Below, one piece after another: positions 27,518 through 36,066 of a DNA stretch of 64,000 nt (position 1 is its first letter; each line of letters starts with the position of its first letter). The stretch is taken from NCBI GenBank assembly GCA_039028975.1, contig JBCCHB010000039.1:44478-108477 (forward strand), given 5' to 3'. Below the pieces are notes generated by a model that saw only the letters and a list, made by a program, of their open reading frames with translations, was not told the origin of the DNA and searched no databases. Both the position numbers and the translations under genes were made by a program. This stretch comes from JAHBNG01 sp039028975 (lineage in GTDB: Bacteria > Chloroflexota > Anaerolineae > Caldilineales > Caldilineaceae).

Positions 27518-28190
27518 CTGAACGTATCTAAACTACAGCAATTCCATTTGATTAGGACGAATAATCTATATCTTCTCATACAAAGCGGTTGAGCCTCTTC
27601 TGAATGGCTCCCGAGTAAGCACTACTCCAAGAGCCAGATACCCCGAATGTCGCATTCCGACTGATTGAGATAGATACCACGACCATGTGAAATCGAGTTT
27701 GGCAGGCACAACATCTACCTAAACAGAGCGTTTTGCTCATTATCTCCAGTATGCAAAGGACTCTAATCCTGTCTGAATCTGGCCCAATCGCGTATTTAGA
27801 GCTGTGGAGCAAATCACCATTTCACCGTAAAGTGGAATTCGCTGCATGAATTAGATCCATTCTAGCGGTAAAAAAGAGCGATGTAAATAAGACTTTCGTT
27901 CGATATTTGTCAGTTTTATGTATTATTGTTGGGTCTTTTTACATTTGAAATGGTGGAATGCCTGGTTTTTATCACATACCCGGAAAGTTTTCGCCATTTG
28001 CACCTAGCTTGGACAAATCAAAATAAAAGGTACTGCAATTAGGCATCTCTAGTGACTAGATGGGTTTCCTTGAGCAGTTTAAACTTAGACCGAGGGATGA
28101 AAAGCCAGAGTAAGCTACTTGCCTTAAGGCTAGTTCCATGCTTTACTATAACTGATCATTTTATGTAGACTGTGACTCTCGGAGAGATAA
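27518..28190. other. Intergenic region of 673 bases
   Basis: AT-rich region between two divergently read genes (histidine kinase and Uma2). A short open frame on the minus strand (27576-27812) has no family-like features and I do not call it. No repeat, tRNA or CRISPR unit was seen. It probably contains both promoters. Confidence 0.4.
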
Positions 28191-28793
28191 ATGGCCTCAC
28201 CTCAAAAAAAATCTACTTTCATATCGCTTGCGGAATATCTGGAGCAAGAGAAAACTGCCATATACAAAAGCGAGTATTATGCCGGCGCAATCTTTATGAT
28301 GGCTGGTGGTTCGCCGAATCATAATCGGATAAGCGGAAATGCTTTTAGTGAACTCCTTATTAACACCCGAGGTTCAAGCTGTGAACCATTCAATAGTGAT
28401 CAGCAATTAATGTTACCCGGTGGGTTGTACACCTATCCAGATGCAATGGTAGTCTGTGGCGAAATTGAATATGATGAAAAAGACTCAAATGCCATAACCA
28501 ATCCTGTTTTGATTGTCGAAGTTCTGTCCCCTTCGACCAGCAATTATGATCGAGGGGAAAAGTTTGAATTTTATCGAGAATTAGACTCATTCAAAGAATA
28601 TCTAACCATTCACCAGGATCGGGTACACATCGAACATTGGTACAAACAGACGAATGGGCAATGGAGCTTGACCGAATACCGCAATAGAAATGACACTGTC
28701 GTACTTGGCTCAATCTCCACAAAGTTACAAGTTGATCAACTGTACGAGCGAGTCGAATGGCACAACGAACCAAGAAAACTGACGAGAGACTAG
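28191..28793 (+). CDS. Uma2 family (DUF820) endonuclease-like protein
   Basis: A 200-residue member of the PD-(D/E)XK-fold Uma2 family, similar to the copy at 21345-21932: shared blocks include SLAEYLEQE, KSEYYAGAIFMMAGGSPNHN, YTYPDAMVVCG, VEVLSPSTSNYDRGEKFEFY and EYLTIHQDRVHIEHW. The acidic residues of the putative site are Asp in YPDAM and Glu in VEVLS. GGAGAGATAA precedes the ATG. The dehydrogenase gene begins four bases after its stop, so the two are probably co-transcribed, although a functional link is not evident. Confidence 0.85.
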   Translation: MASPQKKSTFISLAEYLEQEKTAIYKSEYYAGAIFMMAGGSPNHNRISGNAFSELLINTRGSSCEPFNSDQQLMLPGGLYTYPDAMVVCGEIEYDEKDSNAITNPVLIVEVLSPSTSNYDRGEKFEFYRELDSFKEYLTIHQDRVHIEHWYKQTNGQWSLTEYRNRNDTVVLGSISTKLQVDQLYERVEWHNEPRKLTRD

Positions 28794-28797
28794 GAAA

Positions 28798-29895
28798 ATG
28801 AACTACAGCGCCAACCAACCTCTCCCCAAAACCATGCCTGCTGTCATCTGTCATGGGGCTGAAGATTATCGCTTGGAAGAGTGGGGCGTTCCCACACCAG
28901 GACCAGAAGAAGTCGCCATTCGCGTGCAACATGTGGGCATTTGTGCCAGCGATTTGAAGTGCTATTCAGGCGCGTCCCTCTTTTGGGGAGATGATCATCG
29001 AGAGGGGTACTGCCAACCACCGGTTATTCCCGGCCACGAATTTGTTGGTCAGGTTGTTGCGCTTGGGGAAGGAGCGGGAGAAAAGTACGGCTTGGCTCTC
29101 GGGGATACGGCTGTATCGGAGCAAATTGTACCCTGTTGGGGCTGCCGTTTCTGTCAGCGAGGTCAATATTGGATGTGCCAGTACGGGGATGTCTATGGCT
29201 TCCGTCAGCGGGCCTTTGGGGCCATGGCCGAGTACATGGTCTTTCCTAAGGATGCCATCAACTACAAGGTGCCAGATGCGGTGCCGTTAGAGCACGCTGC
29301 CTTTATTGAGCCTTTGGCTTGTTCGATCCACGCAGTGCAGCGAGGCGAAATCAAGCTGGATGATGTAGTCGTCATCGCTGGGGCAGGTCCGTTGGGCTTG
29401 GGCATGATTGCTGCGGCTCGGCTCAAGAATCCCCGCCTGCTGGTTGCGTTGGATCTCAATGACGAACGACTTGAAGTTGCCACAGCGACCGGTGCAGATA
29501 TGGGATTCAATCCGACCAAAATAGACGTCATTGACGAAGTGCTCAAGCTGACTGAGGGGTACGGTTGTGATGTCTACATTGAAGCCACAGGGCATCCTGC
29601 TGCAGTTGAACAGGGGCTGCACATGATCCGCAAGCTGGGCATCTTCGTCGAGTTCAGCGTTATGCGGGAACCAGTAACCGTGGATTGGACCATCATCGGG
29701 GATACCAAAGAGCTAAATATTCACGGTGCTCACCTTGGCCCGTACTGTTACCCAATTGCCATGGATATGCTGGCCAAGGGGTTGTTGCCAATGGAGAAAA
29801 TTCTTACCCATTCAATGCCGTTGGCGGATTTTCAAAAGGGAATTGATTTGGTTGCCGATGGAAGTCGTTCAGTGAAAGTGACGTTGACGCCCTGA
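28798..29895 (+). CDS. Zinc-dependent medium-chain alcohol/polyol dehydrogenase
   Basis: A 365-residue MDR-superfamily enzyme oxidising a secondary alcohol with NAD(P). Catalytic zinc ligands are Cys in HVGICASDLKCY and His-Glu in PGHEFVGQVV. The structural zinc loop is CWGCRFCQRGQYWMC (four Cys). The Rossmann motif is VVIAGAGPLGLGMIAAARL. The overall pattern is close to L-threonine 3-dehydrogenase, sorbitol dehydrogenase and erythritol-type enzymes, and the WTIIGDTKELNIHGAHLG region is common in polyol dehydrogenases of this group. The sugar context nearby favours a polyol substrate, but that is inference. Confidence 0.88.
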   Translation: MNYSANQPLPKTMPAVICHGAEDYRLEEWGVPTPGPEEVAIRVQHVGICASDLKCYSGASLFWGDDHREGYCQPPVIPGHEFVGQVVALGEGAGEKYGLALGDTAVSEQIVPCWGCRFCQRGQYWMCQYGDVYGFRQRAFGAMAEYMVFPKDAINYKVPDAVPLEHAAFIEPLACSIHAVQRGEIKLDDVVVIAGAGPLGLGMIAAARLKNPRLLVALDLNDERLEVATATGADMGFNPTKIDVIDEVLKLTEGYGCDVYIEATGHPAAVEQGLHMIRKLGIFVEFSVMREPVTVDWTIIGDTKELNIHGAHLGPYCYPIAMDMLAKGLLPMEKILTHSMPLADFQKGIDLVADGSRSVKVTLTP

Positions 29896-29963
29896 TTACT
29901 TCCCTACAAACAAAAAAACGTGAGCGAAAAATTCAGGCAACAGTATAGTCAATTTCTCGAAAC

Positions 29964-30533
29964 ATGAACTTTGCAACGAGACCGATTCCAACCCTTGACA
30001 CCAGCCGCTTGACTTTACGCCCGTTTGAGTTGAGTGATGCCAAGCAGGTTCAAGAGCTAGCTGGTGATTATGAACTGGCAAAGACAACAGCAAATATACC
30101 TCACCCCTATGAAGGTGGAATGGCTGAGGATTGGATTTCCCGTCATGCAGAAAAGTGGCGAGCGGGTGATATGGGCACTTGGGCCATAACGAATAAAACC
30201 GACGGCAATTTGGTCGGCTGCATTGGTCTGGACATTGCCTTGCAGCACAAATCCGGTGAATTAGGCTATTGGGTAGGTCGCCCCTATTGGGGAAATGGGT
30301 ATGGTACAGAAGCAGCCCAAGCCGTTGTTGACTATGCCTTTATGACGCTTAAACTCCATCGGATCATGGGTCGTCATATGAGCGAAAATCCTGCATCTAG
30401 CCGTATTATGCAGAAAGTAGGTATGACTTATGAAGGCATGATGCGGGAAGCTGAAATCCGATGGGGGAATAGAGTCGATATCTGCTTCTATGGGATTTTA
30501 CAACATGAATGGGCCGCCTCTCGAAAAGGCTAG
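29964..30533 (+). CDS. GNAT family N-acetyltransferase (RimJ/RimL-like)
   Basis: A 189-residue cytoplasmic acetyltransferase. The N-terminus TSRLTLRPFELSDAKQVQEL is typical of the RimJ/RimL subgroup. Acetyl-CoA binding is shown by ELGYWVGRPYWGNGYGTEAA (motif A with the Q/R-x-x-G-x-G/A-like turn) and the following helix. HRIMGRHMSENPASSRIMQK is the motif B region. Substrates in this group include protein N-termini, aminoglycosides and small amines; none can be chosen here. It lies upstream of the DsbA-like selenoprotein gene with a repeat-containing 259-base gap. Confidence 0.88.
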   Translation: MNFATRPIPTLDTSRLTLRPFELSDAKQVQELAGDYELAKTTANIPHPYEGGMAEDWISRHAEKWRAGDMGTWAITNKTDGNLVGCIGLDIALQHKSGELGYWVGRPYWGNGYGTEAAQAVVDYAFMTLKLHRIMGRHMSENPASSRIMQKVGMTYEGMMREAEIRWGNRVDICFYGILQHEWAASRKG

Positions 30534-30647
30534 CAGAGCATGTCGGATGAAGTTGGTTTTGCAGATTGGGGAAGATTTCGAGTTATGGGCTTGTTACGTT
30601 GGCACGCTTACAGTAGCATCTCTATTTTGTAGTTATACTGCGGTCGT

Positions 30648-30704
30648 TTTGAAAACAGGTGTTTTCCGAAGCTCTATCAGAGAGACCAAACACCTGTTTT
30701 CAAA
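30648..30704. repeat. 17-bp perfect inverted repeat upstream of the DsbA-like gene
   Basis: TTTGAAAACAGGTGTTT (30648-30664) faces AAACACCTGTTTTCAAA (30688-30704) with a 23-base loop. The right arm runs on into CGGAGCTGAG. Twenty-nine bases including this arm recur, with three differences, in reverse orientation at 44301-44329 (end of the BTAD gene), and GTTTTCAAACGGAG recurs at 3797-3810. It is a dispersed repeat family, possibly remnants of a small mobile element. Confidence 0.65.
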
Positions 30705-30792
30705 CGGAGCTGAGCATAGAGTTCCAAAGGTGAATGAGTGATGATGTATAAGCAAGTGATTGCTCTCTTTAAACGATACTGGAGAATCAAAA

Positions 30793-31674
30793 ATGTATGC
30801 ACGAACCCTTGCATTGGCAAGTATAGTAATTTTGCTAATAATAGCTGCCTGTAGCGGTCCGGAAGGAGCTGCAATTCAGCTTCCTGGTACCAGCGAAACG
30901 AGTTCTGAAGAGACAACGAATGAAGTTGCGGTGGATGCTGAATCAGCGGAGGTTGAATTGGCAGACGAGGCAGCAGCTGAGCCAAGTGGCGAAGAAGCAG
31001 TGGGTGAATTGGAAAAAGCCATGACCGTTGGTGAAGCCCTTGAGGCCGCAGCAGAAGCGGCTGAGACAGAAAAACTCGACGCAGAGTTGGTTGAGGTTGA
31101 ACCAGAGGTTGCACCTGCAGAAGTGAATTGGCTGACGGTCAGCACCCGGGCTGAATATGATTTGGCAGCCATTGGAAATCCCGATGCGCCATTGGTGATT
31201 ACTGAGTTTTCCGATTTTATGTGACCAGGCTGCCGCGCCCACGTGTTGGGCGTTGAAAATGAATTGAAAGAAGCATATGTGAAGAGTGGCCAGGTACGCT
31301 TTATCTTTAACCCTGTTCTGAACCACGGAGATCGTTCAATCCAATCTCATATGGCTTCTGAGTGTGCCGGAGATCAAGGTCAATTTTGGCCTTTCCGCAC
31401 CTATCTGTTTGAGCATCAAGGTCGATTGTGGCGTGGGGATATCCGGGCAACAGTTAAGGAATTGGCAGCAGAATTCGGTCTAGAAACCGCATCGTTCAAT
31501 GCCTGCATCGACAATCAGCAGCACTTGGCCAGACTGACAGTTCAGGATGATGTTCGTAAGCAGAAGGGAATTAATGGACAGCCTATGTTTGATGTCGGTG
31601 GAGATATATTCGGCGGGTCAGCGCCGTTTACAGCATGGGTCAAGGTAATTGATGAGAAGTTAGGGAATCCATAA
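30793..31674 (+). CDS. DsbA-like thioredoxin-fold lipoprotein, probable selenoprotein (TGA at codon 144, U-P-G-C motif)
   Basis: Read through one in-frame TGA (31222-31224), this is a 293-residue lipoprotein. CTGGAG lies about ten bases before the ATG. The signal peptide ends LIIAAC (Cys19 lipidated), followed by an acidic Ala/Glu-rich linker to about residue 115. The thioredoxin fold starts AIGNPDAPLVITEFSDFM, exactly the DsbA/BdbD (Thioredoxin_4) lead-in to the active site. The next four positions are TGA-Pro-Gly-Cys, where the family has C-x-x-C, and Arg follows as in CPxCR. The frame continues without further stops through the helical insert and a cis-Pro region, GINGQPMFDVGG. A hairpin follows the TGA at 31236-31252. 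I infer selenocysteine at residue 144. The protein would oxidise or isomerise thiols outside the membrane. Nonsense mutation is the alternative, but the intact 150 codons downstream argue against decay. Confidence 0.78.
31236..31252 (+). promoter_or_regulatory. Candidate bacterial SECIS hairpin for the DsbA-like selenoprotein
   Basis: CGCCCA (31236-31241) pairs with TGGGCG (31247-31252) around the five-base loop CGTGT. The loop begins 17 bases after the TGA, and G is its second base. This matches the usual bacterial SECIS layout (short hairpin within the coding region, G early in the apical loop). The TGA-proximal flank contains TGCCGCGCCCA, which also follows the TGA in the gene at 3835. Confidence 0.6.
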
Positions 31675-31746
31675 GATTTTTGTAGCCAGATATTCGTAAC
31701 ATGCGCGGATGAACCACCGGTCGTTCCATCCGCGTTTTCTATTCTG

Positions 31747-32679
31747 TTACGATTTTTCTGCTAGCGCCTTTGCAATCGCTTGTACCTCGGCTTCAGACAA
31801 ATCCGTTACGCTGACAACCAGGGCTACATCCACTCCTTGTTGCAACATATTCTCGGCCACAGTGGCAATGCCTTCTTTGCGGCCTTCCACAATGCCTTCT
31901 TTGCGGCCTTCCACGATGCCTTCATGACGCCACTCATCGGCCGCTTCACCGACAACGGATTCAGCTGAGACGCGCTCGTCAAAGATGTCGGCTACCCGAC
32001 GCTTCCAACCTGGGAGTAGCGGCTCGCAGTCAACCGTATCGTTTACAGTATAAGTTATGGGTTTCTCGGGATCCTCAGCTCGGTAAACATGAACGCATTT
32101 GTTTGGTTCATCTACATCCCACACAATCCGCGTTCCATGATTAAAATACTTGGTGCGCTTCAACCGATCTCCCTTCCGCGTATTGGATGGGGACCGAGAT
32201 TCGATCACCAGCTCCGGACATCTGATTAAGAGAGGACGCTTATTTGGTCCATGCCGAGTGAAGTCTTTTTCCAGCCGCTGCCAGGAGACAAGTGCCGCAT
32301 CAGGAATGATGTCATTCCCATCATCCAAAACGCACTCGGTACCATCTGGAAGTACCTGGCCATAATCCGCTTTGCGTGCCGATACGCTCAACATATCTTG
32401 TATGTTACTCAGCGCGGTTCGTTCAAACTTATCTGACATAGGCCGCCACACGATCCATCCATTGTATAGCTCAATTGAAAATTTTTGCTCCAGTAAAACT
32501 TCCATATCTGTGACCCTATACGGCCCCATCATCCGTTCTTCGGCCTCCAGTGGATCGTCTAACCAGTCAGATGTATCTGGTTGGCCTTTGGCGCCGTTCC
32601 CATTCAATGTTTGTTGAAGGGTTGGCGCTCTATCGAATGTCTCTGTCGGCGATGTTATTTTTCCCATCTTTCCTCGCAT
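31747..32679 (-). CDS. Uma2 family (DUF820) protein with C-terminal EGRKEGI repeats
   Basis: A 310-residue member of the Uma2 PD-(D/E)XK-fold family, more divergent than the other two copies. The N-terminal 45 residues are polar. Visible family blocks are ELYNGWIVWRPMS, VLDDGNDIIPDAALVSWQRL (with the acidic residue) and ELVIESRSPSNTRKGDRLKR (with Glu and the family's Ser). Near residue 260 the tandem EGIVEGRKEGIVEGRKEGIA is encoded by 24-base direct repeats (31870-31918). It is followed by a helical tail common in Chloroflexota and cyanobacterial Uma2 proteins. A start at 32667 is also possible. It converges with the DsbA-like gene. Confidence 0.82.
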   Translation of the reverse strand: MRGKMGKITSPTETFDRAPTLQQTLNGNGAKGQPDTSDWLDDPLEAEERMMGPYRVTDMEVLLEQKFSIELYNGWIVWRPMSDKFERTALSNIQDMLSVSARKADYGQVLPDGTECVLDDGNDIIPDAALVSWQRLEKDFTRHGPNKRPLLIRCPELVIESRSPSNTRKGDRLKRTKYFNHGTRIVWDVDEPNKCVHVYRAEDPEKPITYTVNDTVDCEPLLPGWKRRVADIFDERVSAESVVGEAADEWRHEGIVEGRKEGIVEGRKEGIATVAENMLQQGVDVALVVSVTDLSEAEVQAIAKALAEKS

Positions 32680-32812
32680 TTACTACTCTCAGGCTCCGCA
32701 TAAAGTAATATTTTTCTCCCAAGTAACGGTTTTACTTTATCATGACCGCCAGTACATTAGAATCTTTGGTTGTCTGAGCTTTTGTGTGGTCAGACCAAGA
32801 CACGGCAATGTT

Positions 32813-32880
32813 GTAGCCTGTCCTTTTAGGGCGGGAGGTACCCGATGTAACGGAGTTACCGCCCTAAAAGGACAGGCTAC
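32813..32880. repeat. 22-bp perfect inverted repeat
   Basis: GTAGCCTGTCCTTTTAGGGC plus GG (32813-32834) is exactly complementary to 32859-32880, with a 24-base loop that itself contains GTAACGGAGTTAC. It lies downstream of no obvious operon end and has no T-run. It looks like a REP-type or miniature-element palindrome rather than a terminator. Confidence 0.65.
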
Positions 32881-32978
32881 GGTAACTCCACCCCACTATT
32901 CCTCATAGATCCCAATCTTTTTGAGTTTGTGACGATGGCATCATAATTATCATTGGTTTCTCTTACTCGGTATATTTC

Positions 32979-33092
32979 TATAGATGTTCAGATAATTCTT
33001 ATCAACAGATTGAATAGATTTGTCAGATTTTTCTCTCTAATCTGTATAATCCGAGGAATCTGTTGATGAAAATCTTTTTCTGAAAGACTATA
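32979..33092. mobile_element. Miniature inverted-repeat element (copy 2), TATAG...CTATA ends
   Basis: About 114 bases. The left end reads TATAGATGTTCAGATAATTC and the right end, reversed, TATAGTCTTTCAGAAAAAGA, followed on both sides by ATCAACAGATT arms (33001-33011 and 33057-33067). The right end closely matches the other two copies. The centre differs from them and lacks the CCCTGAGC...TCGAAGGG core. Confidence 0.6.
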
Positions 33093-33206
33093 TTATACCA
33101 CAGCCAATAAAGCGATCTTGGAGGTGATTCGAGTGAAACAACCGGGGACACAGCATCCATAATGCCGTCTGCATCTAGCCCGCCTCCTCTGTTAGATTCA
33201 CTGGGA

Positions 33207-34442
33207 TCAGCCAACCGTAGAAAATGCCTGGCCCAAATCAGCCAAGAGATCATCTGTATCTTCAATACCGATACAGAAACGGATTAACCCATGACCAATG
33301 CCTAATTTAATGCACTCTTCAGGTGAAACGTTTGCATAACCCATCAGAGCTAGGGGGCTGATCATGCTTTCCACACCGCCAAGGCTCGGGCCAATTGTAG
33401 GAATTTTTAGGGCATTAATAAATTGATAGGCCACTTCTTCATCACCGTCTAGCTCAAAGCTAACAACGCCCCCAAAACCTGTCATCGTCTCTGCTGCAAT
33501 TTGATGATCTCGGTGGCTAGCTAATCCAGGATACCAAACCTGCTTAACCTTGGGTTGCTCGGTCAGAAATTGGGCAATGGCCAATCCATTGGCATTCTGC
33601 CTTTCTACGCGTAGCGCCAATGTCTTCAGTCCACGCAAAACCAAGTACGCCGCATGGGGATCTAACCCACATCCCAAAAGTGCTTGGGATTGTCGCAGAC
33701 GGTCAATCATGCGGAAGTTGCCTAGTACAGCTCCTGCCATAATGTCATTATGGCCAGATAAATACTTGGTCACGCTATGGACGACTAGATCGATGCCATA
33801 GGATAGTGGCCGAATGTTGAGCGGCGTAGCCATGGTGGTATCGATAATGGTTGTAATGTTGTTGGCCTTCGCTATTGAGACAATCTGAGCCAGATCAGCA
33901 CAGCTTAGAAATGGATTCGTTGGTGACTCGGAAAAGATTACCTTGGTATTGGGCTTGATGGATGCCACCAATTCCGTGTAATCACCACAGCCAACTACAG
34001 TCACCTCAATACCAAAGCGGGATAAGAAACGGGTACAAAATTCAAGTGTCCCGTGATAGCTCTCATCAGTCAAGATGAGATGATCACCTTGCTGTAGCAG
34101 AAGCAATAGTGTAGACGTAATGGCACTCATTCCACTGGCAAGTAAGATGGCATCTTCTGCTTCTTCCAGCTCAGCCAGCTTGGCTTCTACAGCTCGATTT
34201 GTCGGATTGCCATACCGCCCATATTCTTCGCGCTCAATCTCGTCCCAAAACATCTTCTCTTCCGTATAATCCCTCAGTGCCTCGCAGGAATCAAAGGTAT
34301 AGACGGACGTCTGAACAATGGGTACCGTTAATGAATTGTGGGAACGATAGCGAGCCTCACCAGCATGGACCGATTGCGTGGAGGTCAATTTCACCATCTC
34401 GTCTTCGGACCTATTGTCTGGGGATAAACCGTTTTTGTGCAT
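33207..34442 (-). CDS. Trans-sulfuration PLP enzyme (cystathionine gamma-synthase / gamma-lyase family)
   Basis: A 411-residue PLP-dependent enzyme of the Cys/Met metabolism family. I chose the ATG at 34442; a start 16 codons further upstream is open but adds an unrelated basic stretch. TSTQSVHAGE and VPIVQTSVYTF are the usual N-terminal blocks. YGRYGNPTNRAVEAKLAELE supplies the Tyr-Arg phosphate contacts from the partner subunit. The PLP lysine is Lys226 in VVHSVTKYLSGHNDIMAGAV. GLKTLALRVERQNANGLAIA and the C-terminal LIRFCIGIED also match. The family includes MetB, MetC-like, methionine gamma-lyase and homocysteine-forming enzymes, which cannot be told apart safely. It stands alone on its strand. 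Confidence 0.88.
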   Translation of the reverse strand: MHKNGLSPDNRSEDEMVKLTSTQSVHAGEARYRSHNSLTVPIVQTSVYTFDSCEALRDYTEEKMFWDEIEREEYGRYGNPTNRAVEAKLAELEEAEDAILLASGMSAITSTLLLLLQQGDHLILTDESYHGTLEFCTRFLSRFGIEVTVVGCGDYTELVASIKPNTKVIFSESPTNPFLSCADLAQIVSIAKANNITTIIDTTMATPLNIRPLSYGIDLVVHSVTKYLSGHNDIMAGAVLGNFRMIDRLRQSQALLGCGLDPHAAYLVLRGLKTLALRVERQNANGLAIAQFLTEQPKVKQVWYPGLASHRDHQIAAETMTGFGGVVSFELDGDEEVAYQFINALKIPTIGPSLGGVESMISPLALMGYANVSPEECIKLGIGHGLIRFCIGIEDTDDLLADLGQAFSTVG

Positions 34443-34490
34443 AGTTTGTAACCTTTTTCTACATGATTTGTTAGAATAGGTACTAAGCAA

Positions 34491-34891
34491 TTCTAAATGG
34501 ATGTGTTATACTACTTTATTATACCAGCCTCATTCATAAACAGGGTACTATCGCCCTGTATAGATGGCCAGATACAACGCTTGTCGCCACGAAAGCGGGA
34601 TAATCCCGCGAAAAAAGGAAAGTTTATTCCCTGAAAGAGGAGCAGGGTTACTATTTTTTAGCTTTCAGGTTAAGAGGAATGAAAAGCGGAACAAAGTATT
34701 CTGGCGGACTATATCAATAGACACTCAGTAGAGCGTAAAGTCACTCTGCAGCTGCTTAGCACCTGTTTCAAGCAGTTATGACCGTCTGCTAAGGAGCCGA
34801 AGAATCACTCTTTAACCTTGCGATCTGCTGAAAATTGCTCATTACGGCCTCCTTTTTTGTATTAGATGAGCCAAAAATAAGGAAAGCTATT
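34491..34891. promoter_or_regulatory. Divergent control region before the 2-oxoacid dehydrogenase genes
   Basis: About 400 bases between the minus-strand PLP enzyme and the plus-strand E1alpha gene. TTATACTACTTTATTATACC near 34506 contains -10-like boxes for the minus-strand gene. A stretch near 34762-34790 (GCACCTGTTTCAAGCAG then GACCG) resembles a decayed arm of the repeat at 30.65 kb. No gene was recognised. Confidence 0.35.
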
Positions 34892-35944
34892 ATGGCCAAA
34901 TCCGTATCCGTTCCCGAAGTAACCTTGGCTCCGTCGCTTGATGCCAGCCAACTCTCTTCCATGGCTGTCTCTGACATTGAGCCAGAGGTATTACCCAAAG
35001 AAAAATTAGCCCAGATGTATCGAGATATGTACCTGATTCGACGTATTGAAGAATCACTCCTCGAACTTGCCGAGTCCGGCAAAATTGGTGGAGCCATGCA
35101 TACGGCCATCGGGCACGAAGCCGCGGCCATTGGCACTGCTGCCGCACTGCAAGATGGCGATTACCTTACCTCTACCTATCGTGGGCACCATCATTCTCTT
35201 GCGCGAGGTATGGGCGCCAAAGAGGCCATTGCCGAGGTTTTAGGTCGCTCTGGCGGTTTTGCCAAAGGAAAAGGCGGTTCGATGCACTTCTATCAGCCTG
35301 AATTAGGATTAATGGGCGCTAATGGAATTGTTGGCGCTCAAGTACCCCACGCTGCAGGCATGGCACTAGCCTCTAAGCTCCGTGGCGACGGTCGGGTTGC
35401 TATCACCTTTTTTGGTGACGGTGCCAACTATCAGGGCTTGATGCACGAAACCTTCAACATGTCCCAAAAGTGGCAGCTCCCCGTCATCTTCTTCTGCGAA
35501 AACAATCGTTACTCCGAGATGACGCCGATTAGCAATACATCATCCGTCGAGGAACTATATCTTTTTGTCCGTGGTTACGGCATGAATAGTATCCAGATCG
35601 ATGGCAATGACGTAGAGGTCGTCTATACGGCAGTCCGTGACGCCGCCGCTCGTGCCAGAGCCGGAGATGGTCCAACTTACATCGAGGGGTTAACCTATCG
35701 TTTGGCAGGCCACATGGCCAATGATCTAGAAACTTACCGGACTAAAGAAGAAGTTGCCATGCACAGCGAGCACGAGTCAGTGGTCAATTTGCGCGGTAAA
35801 CTTCTCAAACGTGGAATTGATCAGACCGAAATTGATGAAATCCAGGAAGGCGTCGAGCGAGAGGTCGTTGACGCGGTCGAGTGGGCTGAAAATAGCCCAT
35901 GGCCAGAGTTATCTGAAGCCTATTCAGATGTATACAAAAGATAA
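34892..35944 (+). CDS. pdhA: 2-oxoacid (pyruvate-type) dehydrogenase E1 component, alpha subunit
   Basis: A 350-residue cytoplasmic subunit of the thiamine-diphosphate E1 enzyme that decarboxylates pyruvate (or acetoin/branched-chain oxoacids). I chose the ATG at 34892 with AAGGAAAG upstream. MYLIRRIEESLLELAESGKI and YLTSTYRGHHHSLARGM (His residues of the phosphorylation-loop region) fit E1alpha. The ThDP/Mg motif starts at Gly175, GDGANYQGLMHETFNMS, and ends with NN. The Pro/Glu-rich N-terminal 35 residues are longer than usual. The beta subunit and E2 follow on the same strand at 36067 and 37209. E3 is not in the window. The pyruvate assignment over acetoin dehydrogenase is a best guess. 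Confidence 0.88.
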   Translation: MAKSVSVPEVTLAPSLDASQLSSMAVSDIEPEVLPKEKLAQMYRDMYLIRRIEESLLELAESGKIGGAMHTAIGHEAAAIGTAAALQDGDYLTSTYRGHHHSLARGMGAKEAIAEVLGRSGGFAKGKGGSMHFYQPELGLMGANGIVGAQVPHAAGMALASKLRGDGRVAITFFGDGANYQGLMHETFNMSQKWQLPVIFFCENNRYSEMTPISNTSSVEELYLFVRGYGMNSIQIDGNDVEVVYTAVRDAAARARAGDGPTYIEGLTYRLAGHMANDLETYRTKEEVAMHSEHESVVNLRGKLLKRGIDQTEIDEIQEGVEREVVDAVEWAENSPWPELSEAYSDVYKR

Positions 35945-36066
35945 TAGCCTGTCGGCTAGTCAGCCAGTCAGCCTTCAGTTTGTCCGAGAGTTAAGATTCT
36001 AATAGAGCATAGAGAATCTATAACTGACAAAAATCTGAAATGCTGACCCACTTCCAGGAGAGAAAC

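Larger units (their letters stand above)
32680..33206. other. Intergenic region of 527 bases with two palindromic elements
   Basis: The gap contains a 22-bp perfect inverted repeat (32813-32880) and a copy of the TATAG-ended miniature element (32979-33092). No gene was recognised; the rest is AT-rich with no other structure seen. Confidence 0.5.

Noticed and set aside
27576..27812. 78-codon minus-strand frame upstream of the histidine kinase
   Set aside because: Cys/Ser-rich composition with no ribosome site and no recognisable pattern; treated as chance.
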